Of a stretch of DNA of 39,088 nucleotides, positions 1-7,541 are shown piece by piece. Source of the DNA: Nocardia miyunensis NBRC 108239. Its GTDB lineage: Bacteria > Actinomycetota > Actinomycetes > Mycobacteriales > Mycobacteriaceae. Where the stretch lies: the NCBI RefSeq assembly GCF_001613065.1, contig NZ_BDBQ01000093.1, positions 1 through 39,088 on the forward strand, in the 5' to 3' direction. The first letter of the stretch is position 1, and every line of letters begins with the position of its first letter. The translations under genes and the position numbers were made by a program. Under the pieces are notes generated by a model that saw only the letters and a list, made by a program, of their open reading frames with translations, was not told the origin of the DNA and made no database searches.

Positions 1-47
1 AGAATCTCACCGGTGTGAACCGGGTCGATCGGCTGGGCAACTTTTAC

Positions 48-77
48 AGCTTAGCTCAATCCGAGTGGCGAAACCAA
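48..77 (-). promoter_or_regulatory. Second candidate rRNA operon promoter (proximal)
   Basis: On the minus strand a -35-like TTGGTT (72-77) and a -10 box TAAGCT (48-53) are separated by 18 nt. It lies downstream of the stronger promoter at 186-214 and points off the left edge. Tandem promoters ahead of the rRNA operon next to murA are known in mycobacteria. The rRNA genes themselves are outside the window, so the assignment is by context. The -35 match is only moderate. Confidence 0.4.
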
Positions 78-185
78 ATCCGCACTCTCGGTTGATCCAG
101 TGTGATCGTCAGACGCCCTGCGTACATCCTCGTGTCCCGGGCCTCTCGGCTCCGGGTCGGTGTCCGTGTCGCTCTGACTCGAAAT

Positions 186-214
186 AAGTTACGTGGTGCC
201 GCTTACCATGTCAA
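186..214 (-). promoter_or_regulatory. Strong candidate rRNA operon promoter downstream of murA
   Basis: The minus strand has a perfect -35 box TTGACA (209-214), a 17-nt spacer and a -10 box TAACTT (186-191), starting only about 10 bp past the murA stop codon. No ORF with credible coding character follows in positions 1-185, so this looks like the start of an untranslated leader leaving the window. In M. tuberculosis and relatives the rrn operon lies immediately downstream of murA, which makes an rRNA promoter the best explanation. The link is inferred because no rRNA sequence is visible. Confidence 0.6.
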
Positions 215-223
215 ATCGCCTGT

Positions 224-1486
224 TCAGGAAGGGTTTCCGACCCGCTGCACGTCGGCGCCGAGCGAACGCAGGTTCTCCACGAACCTCGGATAGCCCCGAT
301 CGATGTGGAAGACGTCGTGCACCTCGGTGACGCCGTCGGCGACCAGACCCGCGAGTACCAGGCCCGCGCCGGCCCGGATGTCCGAGGACCACACCGGCGC
401 ACTCGACAACCGCGGAATTCCGCGGACCACCGCATGGTGACCATCGGTTCGGGCGTCGGCGCCGAGCCGGATCATCTCCTCGACGAAACGGAACCGCGCC
501 TCGAAGACGTTCTCGGTGATCATCGAGGTGCCGTCGGCGATCGCGGCCAGTCCGATGGCCATCGGTTGCAGGTCGGTCGGGAAGCCCGGAAAGGGCAGGG
601 TCGCGAAGTTCACCGCCCGCGGGCGCTCCGGCTGTACGACGCGAAAACCGTCCGGTTCGAACGAGATTCGCGCACCCGCGGAGCGCAGCTTGTCCAGCAC
701 CAGCGAGAGATGCTTGGGATTGATCCCCTGCACGCGCACATCGCCCAACGTCATGGCCGCGGCGATTCCCCAGGTGGCGGCCACGATCCGGTCGCCGATC
801 ACCTGATGGGTCGTCGGCGAGAGCTTGCGGACGCCCTCGATGGTGAGCACCGAGGTGCCCGCACCGCCGATCCGCGCGCCCATCCTGGTCAACATCGTGC
901 ACAGGTCGACGATGTCCGGCTCGCGGGCGGCGTTGTCGATGACCGTCTCGCCCTCGGCGAGTACCGCGGCCATCAGGATGTTCTCGGTCGCGCCGACCGA
1001 GGGGAAGTCCAGCCGGATCCGCGCGCCCTGCAGCTCGTCGGCGCGAGCCACCACACAGCCGTGCTCGATCTCGCTGGTCGCGCCCAGCAGACGCAGACCC
1101 GTCTGATGCATGTCCAGCGGCCGCGAACCGATCGCATCACCGCCGGGCAGCGCGACCACGGCCCGGCGGCACCGGGCCATCAGCGGACCCAGAACACAGA
1201 CCGAGGCGCGGAACTGGGTCACCGCCGGGAAGTCGGCGTGGTACTTGGGCTCGGCCGGAGTGTCGATGGTGACGACGGATCCGTCGACGGTCACATCGCA
1301 GCCCAGACCCCGTAGCACCTCGGCCATCAATGGCACGTCGAGGATGTCGGGGCAGTTCGTGATCGTCGTCGTGCCCTCGGCGAGCAGCGCGGCGGCCATC
1401 AGTTTCAGGACGCTGTTCTTGGCGCCGCCGACCTCGACCTCACCGACGAGCCGACTGCCTCCCGTCACCAGAAACCGTTCACTCAC
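224..1486 (-). CDS. murA: UDP-N-acetylglucosamine 1-carboxyvinyltransferase MurA
   Basis: This is the cytoplasmic enzyme of the first committed step of peptidoglycan synthesis, transferring enolpyruvyl from PEP to UDP-GlcNAc. The 420 residues are the normal length for MurA. Visible landmarks are the K23-N24 substrate pair in GGAKNS, the active-site loop LPGGDAIG (114-121) and the catalytic Asp305 in GFPTD. The loop residue that is Cys in most bacteria is Asp117 here, as in mycobacteria; this change is known to prevent alkylation by fosfomycin. The start is a GTG preceded by a GAGGGGG ribosome binding site. The gene follows the adenosyltransferase gene by 75 bp on the same strand. Confidence 0.97.
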   Translation of the reverse strand: MSERFLVTGGSRLVGEVEVGGAKNSVLKLMAAALLAEGTTTITNCPDILDVPLMAEVLRGLGCDVTVDGSVVTIDTPAEPKYHADFPAVTQFRASVCVLGPLMARCRRAVVALPGGDAIGSRPLDMHQTGLRLLGATSEIEHGCVVARADELQGARIRLDFPSVGATENILMAAVLAEGETVIDNAAREPDIVDLCTMLTRMGARIGGAGTSVLTIEGVRKLSPTTHQVIGDRIVAATWGIAAAMTLGDVRVQGINPKHLSLVLDKLRSAGARISFEPDGFRVVQPERPRAVNFATLPFPGFPTDLQPMAIGLAAIADGTSMITENVFEARFRFVEEMIRLGADARTDGHHAVVRGIPRLSSAPVWSSDIRAGAGLVLAGLVADGVTEVHDVFHIDRGYPRFVENLRSLGADVQRVGNPS

Positions 1487-1561
1487 AGCGCCCCCTCGAC
1501 GGGGCTGGCCTGCGCCGGGCGTGCCGCACGCTGTGTCGGTGGTTGACTCACGGGGGCCAGC

Positions 1562-2179
1562 CTAACGGGCCGGACCGTCGGTCGTGGCCTCTCCGTCGGT
1601 CTCGGATTGACCCGCGGCACCAGGACGCCACAGGATGTCACCCTCCGGATTGGCCACCCGGCCGAGGATGAACAGCAGATCCGACAACCGGTTCAGATAT
1701 TTCGCGGGCAACACGCTGGTGTCGTCGGGATGCGCCCGCACCGCCGACCACGCCGAACGTTCGGCTCGGCGCACCACCGTCCGGGCGGTGTGCAGCAGCG
1801 CGGCCAGCGGCGTGCCACCAGGCAGGATGAACGAATTCAACGGCGCCAGTTCGGAATTGAACTCGTCGCAGTACCGCTCGAGTCGATCGATGTAGGACTG
1901 CGTGATGCGCAGCGGCGGATACTTCGGCTCGGCCACGACGGGTGTGGACAGATCCGCGCCCGCGTCGAACAGATCGTTCTGGATCCCACGCAGCACCTCG
2001 ACCATCGCCGCTTCGGGCTGTCCCAGCGCAATTGCGACACCGATCGCGGCATTGGCCTCATCGCAGTCGGCGTAGGCGACCAGCCGGGGATCGGTCTTGT
2101 CCACTCGCGAGAAATCGCTCAATCCGGTGGTGCCGTCGTCGCCGGTCCGCGTATAGATCCGCGTCAGATGCACACTCAT
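1562..2179 (-). CDS. pduO: PduO-type cob(I)alamin adenosyltransferase
   Basis: The protein transfers the 5'-deoxyadenosyl group of ATP to cob(I)alamin to make the B12 coenzyme. It has 205 residues from the chosen start. The N-terminal ATP-binding TRTGDDGTTGL motif (residues about 9-19) and the R-x-E-R (VVRRAER) and L-N-R-L-S-D-L-L-F motifs in the helical bundle are typical of the PduO family. The reading frame is open to 2335, but the ATG at 2179 has a purine-rich GGCGGGGGAG site just upstream and starts exactly at the family's N-terminus, whereas the extension would run into the DUF2550 gene. The C-terminal 15 residues are acidic and probably disordered. A homologue lies near murA in M. tuberculosis as well. 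Confidence 0.93.
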   Translation of the reverse strand: MSVHLTRIYTRTGDDGTTGLSDFSRVDKTDPRLVAYADCDEANAAIGVAIALGQPEAAMVEVLRGIQNDLFDAGADLSTPVVAEPKYPPLRITQSYIDRLERYCDEFNSELAPLNSFILPGGTPLAALLHTARTVVRRAERSAWSAVRAHPDDTSVLPAKYLNRLSDLLFILGRVANPEGDILWRPGAAGQSETDGEATTDGPAR

Positions 2180-2231
2180 GCTCCCCCGCCTCTCCGGGTG
2201 TTCTGGATGATCACTGGGCGCACATCCTCCA

Positions 2232-2663
2232 CTATCCCGGACGACGCCGAATCCGTTCGGACGGACGGGACTCGACCCAGGACAGGAACGCCGCCAGCGA
2301 ACCGCGATCGAGCGCGAGCTCATAGCTGCCGTCACCGTCGGAGACCGCGATCACGATGATGTCGTCGGTCATGATGTCGTACTCGTCGCCGACCGGTCCG
2401 CGTCGATCGACCACCTCGATGCCGAGGCGCCGGATCGTGGAATCCGCACCGAATTTCAGGCTGGTCAGCTTGTAGAAGACCAGCTGATTCTCGCGGTACC
2501 GGATCAGGCCGTGCCGCCAGCCCTGACCGCCCTTGGCCGGGAGCACCCGCAGGATCGCCGCCGTTCCGCCGCGACGCAACATCAGCAGCCGATAGAGCGA
2601 GGCCAACCCCAGACCGACAAGCACCAACACCAGAATGATCAGCAACGCCATTCCGGTCCGCAA
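2232..2663 (-). CDS. DUF2550 membrane protein
   Basis: A 143-residue protein with one N-terminal membrane helix (about residues 5-27), followed by a basic LMLRRGG turn and a soluble domain of about 110 residues containing the GWRHGLIRYR motif typical of DUF2550. The function of the family is unknown. In M. tuberculosis the homologue (Rv1312) directly follows atpC; here two porin genes separate it from atpC. Methionine 5 is an alternative start. The stop codon lies about 50 bp upstream of the adenosyltransferase start, so the two are probably co-transcribed. Confidence 0.85.
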   Translation of the reverse strand: MRTGMALLIILVLVLVGLGLASLYRLLMLRRGGTAAILRVLPAKGGQGWRHGLIRYRENQLVFYKLTSLKFGADSTIRRLGIEVVDRRGPVGDEYDIMTDDIIVIAVSDGDGSYELALDRGSLAAFLSWVESRPSERIRRRPG

Positions 2664-2882
2664 TCCAGGTCCGTCCCTTCAGCTCTGCCCCTGATGCCGG
2701 TGCAAGTGGCGTGCCATCCCATACAACGTCACTGTGTGGGCGAGTCTACAAACAACCCCGCACCGGAAATCGGCCGGTACACCCGAGTCGCGGGCGTTCT
2801 CCCGTACGGTCCGGGTCGAATCCGGCGCACTCGTGAAAAACCTACGGGCGCAAGGTGATCCAGAACCCGTCGAACGACGACG

Positions 2883-2923
2883 GCGACCGGGTGACCAGCA
2901 CACACGCACTGGAACCCGGTCGC
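2883..2923 (-). terminator. Candidate hairpin terminator after the porin pair
   Basis: Positions 2883-2892 and 2914-2923 form a perfect 10-bp stem, extended inside by a 4-bp CCAG/CTGG stem. It lies 24 bp past the stop of the first porin gene in the direction of transcription. No T-run follows directly, so termination, if real, would be of the tail-less kind common in actinobacteria. The rest of the 283-bp gap (2664-2946) shows no gene. Confidence 0.4.
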
Positions 2924-2946
2924 ACGCCATGATCTACCGCGCGCAC

Positions 2947-3636
2947 TCAGCCCATGCTGAACGGCGCTCCCCACACCGAGATGATGCTCTCCCCGGCATC
3001 GGTCGAGACATCGGCGAAGGTGAACGCCCGAGCCTGCGCGTATCCGCCGCACCCGTCGACCGCGAAGGTCTCGTCGGTCCAGCTGACGCTGGCGTGGTGT
3101 CCCTGCACGGTCGGGTGCGCCTTGTGGATCTCGTTGCCGTAATCGTCCGGCTGCTCGATATCGAGCAGATATTTCGTGACCGCCTGACCGGGAGCGACGG
3201 TCAACGTCTCGGTGGTGCCGATCGTCGGCACCGCGGGAGTGACCCCGGTGCTGCTGACCGAGGGATTCTCCGAACCGGAGTCGTCGTTGCTCAGCGACGC
3301 GATGTCCACCTGGCACCCGACGACGTATCCCGGATTGAGCTGAATCGAAGCCGAGGACGCACCCGGTCCGGAAACGTCGACGACCACCCGCGCGGAGGCC
3401 CACACGTTGCGATGCAGCGGCGTCGCGCCCATCGAGCCGTTGATCTTGGCCGACTGATTCAGCAGGGACATGTGCACGACCGTGCCGTCGCCGAGGGTGC
3501 GGGTGATCACGGTGTTCGGCTGCCGCATGAACGTGTCGGCATTCGCCGCGCCCGACGCGGACAACCCCAGGCCGACGGTCATCGCCGCCAGCAGAGCGAT
3601 CACGCGGCCACGTCGCACAGATTTACCGCAAATCAT
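2947..3636 (-). CDS. MspA-family porin (downstream copy)
   Basis: The MspA family forms octameric water-filled channels in the mycolic-acid outer membrane. This 229-residue protein has a basic N-region, a hydrophobic core and a signal peptidase site after ANA (about residue 33), giving a mature chain of about 196 residues beginning DTF. Family landmarks are a glycine-rich VVGCQVDI strand, an acidic serine-rich loop in the middle and a C-terminal VWGAPFSMG strand. The ATG at 3636 was chosen because GGAAGGAA lies just upstream and the signal peptide starts there; the open frame extends to 3789 but overlaps the neighbouring gene. It lies 28 bp after the other porin gene and is probably its co-transcribed paralogue. 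Confidence 0.85.
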   Translation of the reverse strand: MICGKSVRRGRVIALLAAMTVGLGLSASGAANADTFMRQPNTVITRTLGDGTVVHMSLLNQSAKINGSMGATPLHRNVWASARVVVDVSGPGASSASIQLNPGYVVGCQVDIASLSNDDSGSENPSVSSTGVTPAVPTIGTTETLTVAPGQAVTKYLLDIEQPDDYGNEIHKAHPTVQGHHASVSWTDETFAVDGCGGYAQARAFTFADVSTDAGESIISVWGAPFSMG

Positions 3637-3664
3637 GTGTTTCCTTCCGATCGTGACGATGTGA

Positions 3665-4327
3665 TCAGCCGATGCTGAACGGCTGGCCGTACAGGGTGAC
3701 CTTGTGATAGTCGGGACCGACGACCTCCACGACCGCGAACTGGCGGGCCTGCGCATATCCGACGCAACCCTGGATATCCATCGGAACATCCTGGTAATTC
3801 AGGTAATACCGGCCGGACCTGGTCATGTCCTTGTTGTCGATCTGCACCCATTTGACCTGGCCGGGGCTGATCGGGAAGGACAGCCCCGCGGCGAACGTCG
3901 GCGAATCGGACAGGCTCACGCCCAGGGACGGGCCGAACGATCCCAGCGCCACCTGGCATCCGACGAGATAACCGACGGTCAGCCCGGACGCGCCGTGTGT
4001 CGAGGAGTCGTTGGTGCCCGCGTTGTTCTGCGCGCCGTTGTTCGGGCCGATCACGCCGTCCGGAGTCTGGATGTCGACCGTGACGTCGCCGCTGACCCAC
4101 GTGGTGCGCCCGGCGCCGTTGGCTGCCAGGGACGGCGAAACCACCGCGTGCTCACGCGTACTGGTGATTATTACCCCGGGTCCTTCGATATGGCCGTTCG
4201 GCAGCGGTACGAACGTGTCCGCTCGCGCGGCGCCCGGAGACCAGAGGCCGATCGCCGTGACAACCGCCCCCATTCCCACCGCGATACGCGTGAGCCAGGA
4301 ACGATTACTTGCCGAATACTTGCTCAT
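3665..4327 (-). CDS. MspA-family porin (upstream copy)
   Basis: A 220-residue secreted protein with a signal peptide cut after ARA (about residue 36), so the mature chain starts DTF as in its neighbour. The VGYLVGCQVALG stretch in the middle, an asparagine- and serine-rich turn and the C-terminal VTLYGQPFSIG strand match the MspA family. The two copies share the same mature N-terminus and C-terminal strand but differ between, so they are old paralogues. A GGGGAG site precedes the ATG by 3 nt. The gene lies downstream of the atp operon terminator, so it probably has its own promoter in the 268-bp gap before it; none is clear. Confidence 0.87.
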   Translation of the reverse strand: MSKYSASNRSWLTRIAVGMGAVVTAIGLWSPGAARADTFVPLPNGHIEGPGVIITSTREHAVVSPSLAANGAGRTTWVSGDVTVDIQTPDGVIGPNNGAQNNAGTNDSSTHGASGLTVGYLVGCQVALGSFGPSLGVSLSDSPTFAAGLSFPISPGQVKWVQIDNKDMTRSGRYYLNYQDVPMDIQGCVGYAQARQFAVVEVVGPDYHKVTLYGQPFSIG

Positions 4328-4520
4328 TCACTCCCCGCATCCTCATCCCGAGGCCGCAATACCCGAGCACATAGCGGCCACGCTGCGTCAATCAGTTGGT
4401 TGATCAGATGAAGCCGAAGTATTGCTGGAGTCAAATTACACGAGTGTGAGTAGGACCTGCCATTGGGCCCCCGAAGTACCGACGAACGTCCCCAAATGCC
4501 CGAAAAGGTTGTCGCGGAAC

Positions 4521-4564
4521 AAAAACCGCGCGGCGGTCCGAAGATATCCGGACCGCCGCGCGGT
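4521..4564 (-). terminator. Intrinsic terminator of the atp operon
   Basis: Positions 4525-4540 and 4549-4564 form a perfect 16-bp GC-rich stem with an 8-nt loop. Read on the minus strand it is followed by a run of five T (4525-4521). It lies 31 bp past the atpC stop codon. This is the clearest intrinsic terminator in the window and separates atpBEFHAGDC from the porin genes. Confidence 0.9.
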
Positions 4565-4595
4565 GTATCGAATTATGTTGTCGCTGAAGAACTTC

Positions 4596-4973
4596 TCAGG
4601 GGCGAGCGCTCAACTCCACTGCCCGCAGACGACCTTCCGCAGCGTTCTTGTCCTGTTGGGAGGCATTCGGATCGGCGATCACCGCACGCGCGGCCTCGAC
4701 GTCCACGTCGTCCGCGAAATCCGCCGTCTCGGCCAGAATTCGCACGGTCGCACCCGTCACGGAAAAGAACCCGCCGTTCACCGCGGCGACGATGCGCTCG
4801 CCCTCGGTGCCGACGATGGTCACGACGCCGCCCTCGACCAGCTGGCCCAGGACCGGCTCGTGGCCGTGCAGAATACCGATCTGCCCCTCGGTGGTCTGGG
4901 CGCTGACGAAACTCGCCTGCCCCGACCACAGCCGTCGCTCGATGGCGACCAGATCCACTGACATATCCGCCAT
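4596..4973 (-). CDS. atpC: F1Fo ATP synthase subunit epsilon
   Basis: Epsilon is part of the central stalk of F1, couples gamma to the c-ring and can inhibit ATP hydrolysis. The 125-residue protein has the N-terminal beta-sandwich with SAQTTEGQIGILHGHEP (about 24-40) typical of the family and a short C-terminal helical part rich in Ala and Arg. The first ATG lies 6 bp after the atpD stop codon; ATG at 4964 is an alternative start. It is the last gene of the operon and is followed by an intrinsic terminator. Confidence 0.96.
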   Translation of the reverse strand: MADMSVDLVAIERRLWSGQASFVSAQTTEGQIGILHGHEPVLGQLVEGGVVTIVGTEGERIVAAVNGGFFSVTGATVRILAETADFADDVDVEAARAVIADPNASQQDKNAAEGRLRAVELSARP

Positions 4974-4979
4974 GATGGA

Positions 4980-6428
4980 CTACTTCCCGGCGATCTTCTT
5001 CGCAGCCGCCTCGACGTCGTCCAGGCCACCGCAGGAGTTGAACGCCTGCTCGGGGAAGTGGTCGAACTCGCCCTTGCAGACGCGCTCGAAGTCGTCGATG
5101 GTCTGCTCCAGCGGCACGACCGACCCCACCTGACCGGTGAACTTCTCGGCGACGATGAAGTTCTGACCCAGGAACTTCTCCAGGCGACGGGCGCGGCCGA
5201 CGAGGACCTTGTCCTCCTCGGAGAGCTCGTCCATACCCAGAATCGCGATGATGTCCTGGAGTTCCTTGTACTTCTGCAGGATTCGCTTGACCTCGTTGGC
5301 CACCGCGAAGTGCCGATCACCCAGGATCGAGGCCTCCAGAATGCGGGAGGTCGAGGTCAGCGGGTCGACGGCGGGGTAGATGCCCTTCTGCGAAATCGGG
5401 CGGGAGAGCTCGGTGGTCGCGTCCAGGTGGGCGAAGGTGGTCGCCGGGGCGGGGTCGGTGTAATCGTCCGCGGGAACGTAGATCGCCTGCATCGAGGTGA
5501 TCGAACGACCACGCGTCGAGGTGATGCGCTCCTGCAGCTGACCCATCTCGTCGGCCAGGGTCGGCTGGTAACCGACGGCCGAGGGCATGCGGCCCAGCAG
5601 GGTCGAAACCTCGGAACCGGCCTGGGTGAACCGGAAGATGTTGTCGATGAACAGCAGCACGTCCTGGTTCTGCACATCGCGGAAGTACTCCGCCATGGTC
5701 AGCGCCGAGAGGGCCACGCGCATACGGGTGCCCGGCGGCTCGTCCATCTGGCCGAAGACCAGGGCGGTGTCCGGGAGGACGCCCATCTCTTCCATTTCCA
5801 GGTGCAGGTCGGTGCCCTCACGGGTGCGCTCACCGACGCCCGCGAACACGGACGTACCGGAGAACTCACGCGCGATACGGGTGATCATCTCCTGGATCAG
5901 AACGGTCTTGCCGACACCGGCGCCACCGAACAGACCGATCTTGCCGCCCTTCACGTACGGGGTCAGCAGGTCGATGACCTTGATGCCGGTCTCCAGGATC
6001 TCGGTCTTACCCTCGAGCTGGTCGAACGGCGGCGGCTCGCGGTGGATGCCCCACTGCTCGCCGTCGCGGCCCAGGCCGGGGGTGTCCAGGCAGTCGCCGA
6101 GGGCGTTGAAGACGTGGCCCTTGACCGCGTCACCGACCGGCACCGAGATCGGCTTGCCGGTGTCCTCGACCTCGACACCACGGACCAGGCCGTCGGTGGG
6201 CTGCATCGAGATGGTGCGAACGATGTTGTCGCCCAGGTGCTGCGCGACCTCGAGGGTCAGTGTCTTGGCCACCGAGGGCAGGGTAACCTGCGCGTGCAGG
6301 GCGTTGTAGAGCTCGGGGATGGAACCCCGGGGAAACTCGACGTCGACGACGGGGCCGATGACTCGGGCGACGCGGCCTGTACCAGCGCCCGCCCGGCTCG
6401 TGTTCTCTTGAGTGACAGCTGCGGTCAT
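4980..6428 (-). CDS. atpD: F1Fo ATP synthase subunit beta
   Basis: The catalytic F1 subunit, 482 residues. The P-loop GGAGVGKT is at 168-175, the catalytic glutamate in GERTREG is E200 and the Walker B aspartate in LLFIDN is D262. The N-terminal 20 residues, before RVARVIGPVVDVEF, are a short flexible extension. The gene lies 26 bp after atpG in the standard order. Codon use and GC content match the neighbours. Confidence 0.98.
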   Translation of the reverse strand: MTAAVTQENTSRAGAGTGRVARVIGPVVDVEFPRGSIPELYNALHAQVTLPSVAKTLTLEVAQHLGDNIVRTISMQPTDGLVRGVEVEDTGKPISVPVGDAVKGHVFNALGDCLDTPGLGRDGEQWGIHREPPPFDQLEGKTEILETGIKVIDLLTPYVKGGKIGLFGGAGVGKTVLIQEMITRIAREFSGTSVFAGVGERTREGTDLHLEMEEMGVLPDTALVFGQMDEPPGTRMRVALSALTMAEYFRDVQNQDVLLFIDNIFRFTQAGSEVSTLLGRMPSAVGYQPTLADEMGQLQERITSTRGRSITSMQAIYVPADDYTDPAPATTFAHLDATTELSRPISQKGIYPAVDPLTSTSRILEASILGDRHFAVANEVKRILQKYKELQDIIAILGMDELSEEDKVLVGRARRLEKFLGQNFIVAEKFTGQVGSVVPLEQTIDDFERVCKGEFDHFPEQAFNSCGGLDDVEAAAKKIAGK

Positions 6429-6454
6429 TGTTCTCTTTCTGGATGGGCGGTGGG

Positions 6455-7426
6455 CTAGTCGCGGTCCGAGCTCGCTGCCAGCGCGTTCGCGCCGCCGACG
6501 ATTTCGCTGATTTCCTGCGTGATGTTGGCCTGCCGAATCGAGTTCGCCTGCCGGGTCAGGTTGTTGACCAGATCATTGGCGTTGTCGGTGGCCGCCTTCA
6601 TTGCGGTGCGGCGCGCGGCCGACTCCGAGGCCGCGGCCTCGAGCAACGACGAGTAGATGCGGGTGTTGATGTACTTCGGCAGCAGCGCGCCGAGCAACTT
6701 GTCCGCATCGGGCTCGAACTCGTACAGCGAGGAAATCTGCGCGGTCGGCGAATCGGACATCATGTCCTCGCCGAGGTCGTAGGTCTCCTCGATGATGTCC
6801 ACGTGGATCGGCGCGAGCCGCCGAACCTCGGGCGTCTGCGACAGCATCGACACGAACCGGGTGTAGACGATGTGCAGTTCGTCGACACCGGCGATGGTGC
6901 CTTCGCCGGTCGGCGAGGGCACCTCCCCCTCGGATCCGGTCATGAACGCGTCCACCAGGTGGTTGCACGCGGCGGAGGCGTCGGTGTAGTGCGGCTGCTG
7001 GGAGAACCCCGTCCACGAGCCGATCGGACGCCGGCCGCGGAAGGTGTAGTACGACAGGCCCTTCGCGCCCATCACGTAGACCACCGGCTCCTTGCCCTCG
7101 GAGCGCAGCGTCGTCATGAGCTCTTCGGCGCGTTTGAGCACGTTCGAGTTGTACCCACCGCACATACCGCGGTCGCTGGTGATCACCAGGATCGCTGCCC
7201 GGGCAGGCTCGGCCCGCTCGGTCAGCAGCGGATGCGAGAGATTCTGCGATGCGCCGGCGAGTTCGCCGAGCACCTTGGTGATCTCCTCCGCATACGGCTT
7301 GGCCGCGGCGACCCGGGCCTGCGCCCTGCTGATCCGCGAGGTGGCGATCAGCTCCTGGGCCTTGGTGATCTTCTTGATCGAACTCACACTACGAATGCGG
7401 GAGCGCAATTCGCGAATATTGGCCAT
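6455..7426 (-). CDS. atpG: F1Fo ATP synthase subunit gamma
   Basis: The rotary shaft of F1, 323 residues, longer than the roughly 290 of E. coli. The N-terminal helix begins MANIRELRSRIRSV, followed by KKITKAQELIA; the ITSDRGMCGGYN motif is present and the C-terminal helix ends in QANITQEISEIVGGANAL, as in the family. Extra residues around 170-190 (acidic, with Gly, Pro and Ser) coincide with the region where actinobacterial gamma subunits carry an insertion. It lies 115 bp after atpA, and that gap holds a strong hairpin (7460-7508). Confidence 0.97.
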   Translation of the reverse strand: MANIRELRSRIRSVSSIKKITKAQELIATSRISRAQARVAAAKPYAEEITKVLGELAGASQNLSHPLLTERAEPARAAILVITSDRGMCGGYNSNVLKRAEELMTTLRSEGKEPVVYVMGAKGLSYYTFRGRRPIGSWTGFSQQPHYTDASAACNHLVDAFMTGSEGEVPSPTGEGTIAGVDELHIVYTRFVSMLSQTPEVRRLAPIHVDIIEETYDLGEDMMSDSPTAQISSLYEFEPDADKLLGALLPKYINTRIYSSLLEAAASESAARRTAMKAATDNANDLVNNLTRQANSIRQANITQEISEIVGGANALAASSDRD

Positions 7427-7459
7427 CAGCTATTCACTCCCTTCATTCGGTGTCCGGGG

Positions 7460-7508
7460 GCGGTGCGGGCGGACGCTGCGTGATGACGCAGGTCGCCGCT
7501 CGCACCGC
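7460..7508 (-). other. Stable hairpin in the atpA-atpG gap
   Basis: Positions 7460-7472 pair with 7496-7508 over 13 bp with a single G-T wobble, and an inner 6-bp stem (7476-7481 with 7486-7491) closes a GATG tetraloop. It is within the polycistronic mRNA, 33 nt past the atpA stop codon and 34 nt before atpG. There is no T-run, so it is not an obvious terminator. A role in RNA processing, decay protection or partial termination is possible; this is inference. Confidence 0.65.
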
Positions 7509-7541
7509 GGTTGTCCGACAATCGCATTGGCTGCTCGCTGT

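Noticed and set aside
2180..2335. Extension of the cobalamin adenosyltransferase start to 2335
   Set aside because: It overlaps the end of the DUF2550 gene, while the ATG at 2179 has a good ribosome binding site and matches the family N-terminus.
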